Assembly: GCA_017456765.1 (NCBI GenBank)
Contig: JAFTIR010000039.1
Coordinates: 1 to 64,000 of the forward strand
Direction: 5' to 3'
From: Clostridia bacterium
GTDB lineage: Bacteria > Bacillota > Clostridia > Oscillospirales > CAG-382
DNA length: 64,000 bases
A model generated the notes under the pieces. It did no database searches, was not told the DNA's origin, and was given only the letters and a program-made list of their open reading frames with translations. A program made the translations under genes and the position numbers. This document shows, piece by piece, positions 60,053 through 64,000 of this stretch (the stretch's first letter is position 1; the number at the start of each line of letters is the position of its first letter).

Positions 60053-62629
60053 ATGAATACTGAAATTTGCAGAGCTGAAAGGGGCGATATGAGGCTCTTT
60101 GATAATCTCTCTGGAATGCAGCATGACAATCTTGCTGGATACTATCTTATTCACGGCGAAAGCCACGATAAAATAGCGCGCGAGCTTAGGGCAATATATG
60201 ATAACAATATCCGATCGGTGGTTTTTGAATCACGCTATCACCCCGATTATTGCGGCGAAAAATATTTTGAGGATGTCCGCTTTATGTTCGAGGAATGCAG
60301 AAGGCTCGGCATGAGGGCATGGCTCATGGATGATAATAATTGCCCCTCGGGAAACTGCAATAAAATGCTGCAAGAGTCTGAATACTTTGAGTACCGTCCC
60401 TGGGAAGTGCGTGAATTTCATCTTGATGTAGCAGGCCCCGTGGTTGATGGAAGCGTTGTGACGGATATGTGGCTGAAGGGCGAAAGCGAAAGTTATCTTG
60501 CAATACTTGCAGTAAAGCATGTTCCCGATAGTCTTTTTCTTTCTGATGAGGTTGTTGATTTGACGGAAAATGTACATGACGGCATGGTTTATTTCAATCT
60601 CGGAGAAGGTGTCTGGCGTATTTTCTTTTTGATAAAAACCAAGGAAAATACAGCACCTCTTATAGATAAACTCCGACCCGAATGTACCGAATTTTATATT
60701 GAACAGGTGCATCAGAAGATTTATGATAACCTGTCCGAATACTTTGGAAATACATTCCTTGGCTTCTTTAATGACGAAGCGGGATTTCATAATAACGGAA
60801 AAATGCAGTATGTAACACCAATGGGTGTTGAAGAAGCCCAGTACCCCTGGGGAGACTGCGTGCTTGAAATGCTCAAAGAAAAGTACGGCGATAGGGCATT
60901 TTTCAGGCTTCTCGGTATCTGGTATTGCTTTGAGGATGGCTCTGAGGAAAAGGTTCGTGTCGAATATATGGATACCATAACAAAGGCGTTCTATAACAAC
61001 TATTCCAAAAAGATTGCCGAATTCTGCCACTCTCATAATATCCGTCTTATAGGACATTTTCTTGAGGATGGAAACGGACATGCAAAAACGGGACACGGCT
61101 GCGGTCACTTTTTCCGTGCTGTCGGCGACCAGGATATGTCGGGTATTGACACAGTACTTCAGCAGCATATTCCCGGCATGACTCAGTGCAGAAATAAAGC
61201 AATGACATCCTTCAAGCATCACGACAATGTGTTCTATAACTATTATCTTGCAAAGCTTGGCGCATCCTATGCTCACATTGATAGCCGTAAAAAAGGCCGT
61301 CTCATGCTTGAAATATTCGGTGCGTATGGTCATAATGAGGGCACGAAGATGATGAAATACATCGCAAGCCATATGCTTGTGCGCGGCGTAAACTATTTTC
61401 TTCCTTGCCTGTATTCAACAAACGAGAGTATAGCAAATCATTTTCCGCCTATTTTCTACTGTGAAGGAAAGAATGCTCTCTATCCGCACTATACATCCAT
61501 CATGGATTATATGAACCGCACAGCTCACCTGCTTACAGACGGTATTCATGTGCCTTCCTGTGCGATTTTCTATGATGCACACGGACACTGGGTGAACAAG
61601 AATTTTGTGCAGGCGCAGGACCTTGCAAAGGTGCTTTATGATAACCTTTATGACTATGATATTCTTCCGATAGAGTATGTTGAAAAGATAGATGAAAACG
61701 GCGTTCTTAACGGAGAAAAGTATCCCATTCTTTTTTTGCCGTATTGTTCTTATCTTCCCGATGATGTTATTACATCCCTTAAAAATGCGAATATCAGAGT
61801 TGTTTGTGTAAGTGATAAAGGACAGAAGTCACCGCATTTTGAAACAATCGACCTTAAAGAAGTCCCTGACTTTATGGCAAACAATGGACTTTATGATGTG
61901 AGAGCAGATTATGAGGGCATATATCTCAGACCCTATCACTATGTAAGAGATACAACTCATTACTATATGTTTGTCAATGAGGATATTGCTAATACAATAT
62001 CGACAGACATTACACTTTCTGCTTTTAGCGGCGGAGATTACGCGATTTATGATATTCAGGAAAACAAGGCATGGCACGCATATTCTAAGGATGGCAAAAT
62101 TCATATTGAGCTTCCCTCATACAGCTCGTTGATTGTTGTTTGCGGTGACCTTGATTATGAGCGTCTGCCTTCTCTTCCAAAGCTTGCTCTTATAGAGGAG
62201 AAGGAAATCGCGGGAACATATAAAATAAGCCTTGGCGAAGAGGGCGGCGAATATGCTGCTTACATGACAACGGAAAAGCTGTTCAATGTAACTGGTCACG
62301 AATATAAGCCTCGCTTCTCAGGAAACATGCGCTATGAAACAACAGTAAATCTTGAAAAAGCGGACAGAATGATGCTTGACCTTGGTTATGTCGGCGAAGC
62401 GGCAGAGGTCAAGCTCAATGGCATATCTGTCGGAAAGCGCCCTGCACCGCCATATGTTTTTGACCTGACTGACTTTGCAAAGGATGGCGAAAACAGCCTT
62501 GAAATTATTGTTACAAACCACCTCGGTTATAGCAGAAGAGACCGCTATTCAAGCCATTTGCTGTTTGAACCGTCGGGGCTTCTCGGACCTGTAAAGGTAT
62601 GTACCTATAAAAGTGAAAGCGAAAAGTAA
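60053..62629 (+). CDS. Large glycoside hydrolase-like protein (GH106-like architecture)
   Basis: An 858-residue protein without a signal peptide. The N-terminal two thirds look like a TIM-barrel glycosidase (MRAWLMDDNNCPSGN, FLGFFNDEAGF, RLIGHFLEDGNGH, MLEIFGAYG), and the C-terminal 150 residues are a galactose-binding-like sandwich (LDLGYVGEAAEVKLNG, PPYVFDLTDFAKDGEN). This arrangement resembles GH106 alpha-L-rhamnosidases and related GH2-like enzymes. AGAGGAGG precedes the ATG at 60053. Substrate not determinable; rhamnose- or uronate-containing glycans are plausible given the aldolase and esterase neighbours. Confidence 0.68.
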   Translation: MNTEICRAERGDMRLFDNLSGMQHDNLAGYYLIHGESHDKIARELRAIYDNNIRSVVFESRYHPDYCGEKYFEDVRFMFEECRRLGMRAWLMDDNNCPSGNCNKMLQESEYFEYRPWEVREFHLDVAGPVVDGSVVTDMWLKGESESYLAILAVKHVPDSLFLSDEVVDLTENVHDGMVYFNLGEGVWRIFFLIKTKENTAPLIDKLRPECTEFYIEQVHQKIYDNLSEYFGNTFLGFFNDEAGFHNNGKMQYVTPMGVEEAQYPWGDCVLEMLKEKYGDRAFFRLLGIWYCFEDGSEEKVRVEYMDTITKAFYNNYSKKIAEFCHSHNIRLIGHFLEDGNGHAKTGHGCGHFFRAVGDQDMSGIDTVLQQHIPGMTQCRNKAMTSFKHHDNVFYNYYLAKLGASYAHIDSRKKGRLMLEIFGAYGHNEGTKMMKYIASHMLVRGVNYFLPCLYSTNESIANHFPPIFYCEGKNALYPHYTSIMDYMNRTAHLLTDGIHVPSCAIFYDAHGHWVNKNFVQAQDLAKVLYDNLYDYDILPIEYVEKIDENGVLNGEKYPILFLPYCSYLPDDVITSLKNANIRVVCVSDKGQKSPHFETIDLKEVPDFMANNGLYDVRADYEGIYLRPYHYVRDTTHYYMFVNEDIANTISTDITLSAFSGGDYAIYDIQENKAWHAYSKDGKIHIELPSYSSLIVVCGDLDYERLPSLPKLALIEEKEIAGTYKISLGEEGGEYAAYMTTEKLFNVTGHEYKPRFSGNMRYETTVNLEKADRMMLDLGYVGEAAEVKLNGISVGKRPAPPYVFDLTDFAKDGENSLEIIVTNHLGYSRRDRYSSHLLFEPSGLLGPVKVCTYKSESEK

Positions 62630-62632
62630 AAA

Positions 62633-63625
62633 ATGAAACTGACACTTAATAATATAAAGGAAATCACAACGGGCGCTGCGGACATAGCATACAGAGACGG
62701 AAAATATTGTTTTTACAGATTAAGCAGCGAGGAAATGGAAGTTGTAAAGCATCCGCTAATGTTTGCACCTGCAGGCGTGCAGATGAGATTCAAAACAGAT
62801 GCAAAGCTTTTAAGACTTAAGGTGAATGTACGCAAGGCACTTCTCACAAGAAGCTTTTTCTCATTTGACATTTTCGTAAACGGCGAAATGACAGGCAGTA
62901 TTCAGAATTTCAAGGACGAAGAATGCATAGGCGCATACAGCGACAAAGAGTATCCTCTCGGAAGCTTCGAGGGTGAGTTTGAACTTTCAGGTGGAGAGAA
63001 TACCGTAAGGATTGTTTTTCCCCATTCGCTTGCTGCCGATGTTGAAGAGGTTGAACTTGCAGATGCAACATATTGCTCTCCCGTAAAATACGACAAAACT
63101 ATAATATTTTATGGTGACTCTATTACCCAGGGCTTTGACTCTGTGCATCCGTCAAGAACATATGCATCAATTGTGGCGGAAAAGTTCGGTGCAAATGTCA
63201 TAAATAAGGCTATCGGCGGCGCAGGTTTTTCTCCGGCGTTTGCCAAAATTCCGAGAAACGAAAAGGCAGACCTGCTCTTTGTGGCTTATGGAACAAATGA
63301 CTGGGGCGGATATGACCTTGAAACCCTTAAGAATAACACGAAGGGCTTTGTCGAGGGCATAAAAATGAATTATCCGGATATACCTGTATATGTAATCACT
63401 CCGCTTTGGCGTGCCGACTGGCAGGAAACCAAAAAGGGCGGCACATTCAAGGAAAACTTCGATGTAATAAACGATGCGTTCGGAAAAGAGGAGAACATGA
63501 CGGTAATTCCCGGCATTGACCTTGTTCCGCATGACAATAATATGTTTGGCGACCTGTGGCTGCACCCCAACGAACAGGGCTTTGGACATTATGTGGATAA
63601 TTTGATGAAATATTTGATTTGGTAA
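62633..63625 (+). CDS. SGNH/GDSL family esterase with N-terminal sandwich domain
   Basis: A 330-residue protein. An N-terminal jelly-roll-like domain (about 1-145) precedes an SGNH hydrolase with block I FYGDSITQG, block II GGAG, block III YGTNDW and block V DLWLHPNEQG (Asp and His). This is the layout of carbohydrate esterases that deacetylate sugars. There is no signal peptide. It begins three bases after the glycosidase stop with no clear ribosome binding site, so translation is coupled; it probably removes acetyl groups from the same oligosaccharide. Confidence 0.86.
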   Translation: MKLTLNNIKEITTGAADIAYRDGKYCFYRLSSEEMEVVKHPLMFAPAGVQMRFKTDAKLLRLKVNVRKALLTRSFFSFDIFVNGEMTGSIQNFKDEECIGAYSDKEYPLGSFEGEFELSGGENTVRIVFPHSLAADVEEVELADATYCSPVKYDKTIIFYGDSITQGFDSVHPSRTYASIVAEKFGANVINKAIGGAGFSPAFAKIPRNEKADLLFVAYGTNDWGGYDLETLKNNTKGFVEGIKMNYPDIPVYVITPLWRADWQETKKGGTFKENFDVINDAFGKEENMTVIPGIDLVPHDNNMFGDLWLHPNEQGFGHYVDNLMKYLIW

Positions 63626-63627
63626 AA

Positions 63628-64000
63628 ATGATAAAGAACATAATTTTTGATTTCGGTAATGTAATTGCACAGTTTTATCCCGAAAAGCTGACGGCACCAT
63701 TCGTATCGGACGAAAAGACAAGAAAACAAATAAGCGATGTTGTGTTTGACAGACTCTACTGGGACAGGCTCGATGACGGCACAATATCGGACGATGAGGT
63801 TAAGGCAGAAATATGCAAAAGAGTCCCGAAAGAGCTCTGCCGGGTTGCCTGCACCGTGTACGACAACTGGATTTGCAGTATGACTCCGGTTGAAGGCATA
63901 AAAGATATTGTTTTCGCCTTGAAAGAATCGGGAAAAAAGCTGTATCTTCTGTCAAATATCAGTATAGGCTTTGCCGAGAACTATCACAAGGTGCCCTGGA
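63628..64000 (+). CDS. HAD family hydrolase, 3' end cut by window
   Basis: The first 124 codons are visible. It opens IKNIIFDFGNVIAQF, the nucleophile motif of HAD subfamily IA, and reaches KKLYLLSNIS, the motif II Ser region. It would dephosphorylate a small phosphorylated metabolite. It begins two bases after the SGNH gene, so it belongs to the same operon. The C-terminal part with motifs III and IV is outside the window. Confidence 0.85.
   Translation, partial: MIKNIIFDFGNVIAQFYPEKLTAPFVSDEKTRKQISDVVFDRLYWDRLDDGTISDDEVKAEICKRVPKELCRVACTVYDNWICSMTPVEGIKDIVFALKESGKKLYLLSNISIGFAENYHKVPW

Noticed and set aside
60230-61372. 380-codon minus-strand frame inside the glycosidase gene
   Set aside because: Shadow of the 858-residue protein; no start signal and no recognisable domain.

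Overview
The window looks like chromosome from an anaerobic low-GC Firmicute of class Clostridia, probably a gut Oscillospirales-type bacterium. Evidence: GGAGG-type ribosome binding sites with frequent GTG/TTG starts, TTGACA-17-TATAAT promoters, a lysine riboswitch, a T-box serS leader, the L21-Prp-L27-ObgE cluster with a Prp-cleavable L27 leader, a type III glutamine synthetase, ftsEX with an M23 hydrolase, and a LUD protein. No tRNA, rRNA, CRISPR array, insertion sequence or phage gene was seen.

Layout. 1-11.1 kb: a 5'-truncated, AT-rich GGDEF protein; an AraC regulator divergent from a MATE transporter; a KDG kinase; a GltD-like flavoprotein; and a GpsA-like dehydrogenase divergent from a DeoR-led operon (NodB-type deacetylase, TIM-barrel isomerase, D-aminoacylase family). 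11-19 kb: membrane proteins (acyltransferase 3, two DMT transporters, TspO, YitT), sfsA, a stalk-domain surface protein, a D-lactate dehydrogenase-type enzyme and an orphan beta-sandwich protein. 19-25 kb: minus-strand housekeeping genes scpA, site-2 protease, trmL, LUD protein, SLOG protein and an EF-G-like GTPase. 25-27.4 kb: dapA-dapB under a lysine riboswitch. 27.5-39 kb: a long plus-strand run of prmA, rsmE, a membrane protein, a PucR-type regulator, ftsE, ftsX, an M23 hydrolase and an S41 peptidase, then rlmB and a large protein that looks like a degenerate P-type ATPase. 39-47 kb: glnN, T-box/serS/nadA, a PIG-L deacetylase, then rplU-prp-rpmA-obgE. 47-64 kb: accessory catabolism.

The 47-64 kb part holds several small regulated modules. 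An AraC regulator faces a tandemly duplicated pair of sialidase-fold proteins and a NanA-family aldolase. A ROK repressor carries an operator on its own promoter and a matching one ahead of a DegT aminotransferase plus a ceramidase-superfamily amidohydrolase. A further unit encodes a P-loop kinase, KDPG aldolase, a large GH106-like glycosidase, an SGNH esterase and a HAD phosphatase cut by the window edge. KDG kinase (3.5 kb) and KDPG aldolase (59.3 kb) would together complete 2-keto-3-deoxygluconate breakdown, although they are not neighbours.

Most unusual observations: (1) the S41 peptidase next to ftsEX has Cys where the family has its catalytic Ser, with Lys and Gln kept at the right spacing; (2) the 828-residue membrane protein keeps the fold signals of a P1-type ATPase but has lost the phosphorylation motif; (3) a pair of 23-bp palindromes defines a probable ROK regulon around a DegT/ceramidase-like pair with ribosomal-protein-like codon use; (4) helically phased TGAAA repeats sit in the DeoR divergent region; (5) a 27-residue hydrophobic peptide gene is bracketed by two terminators.
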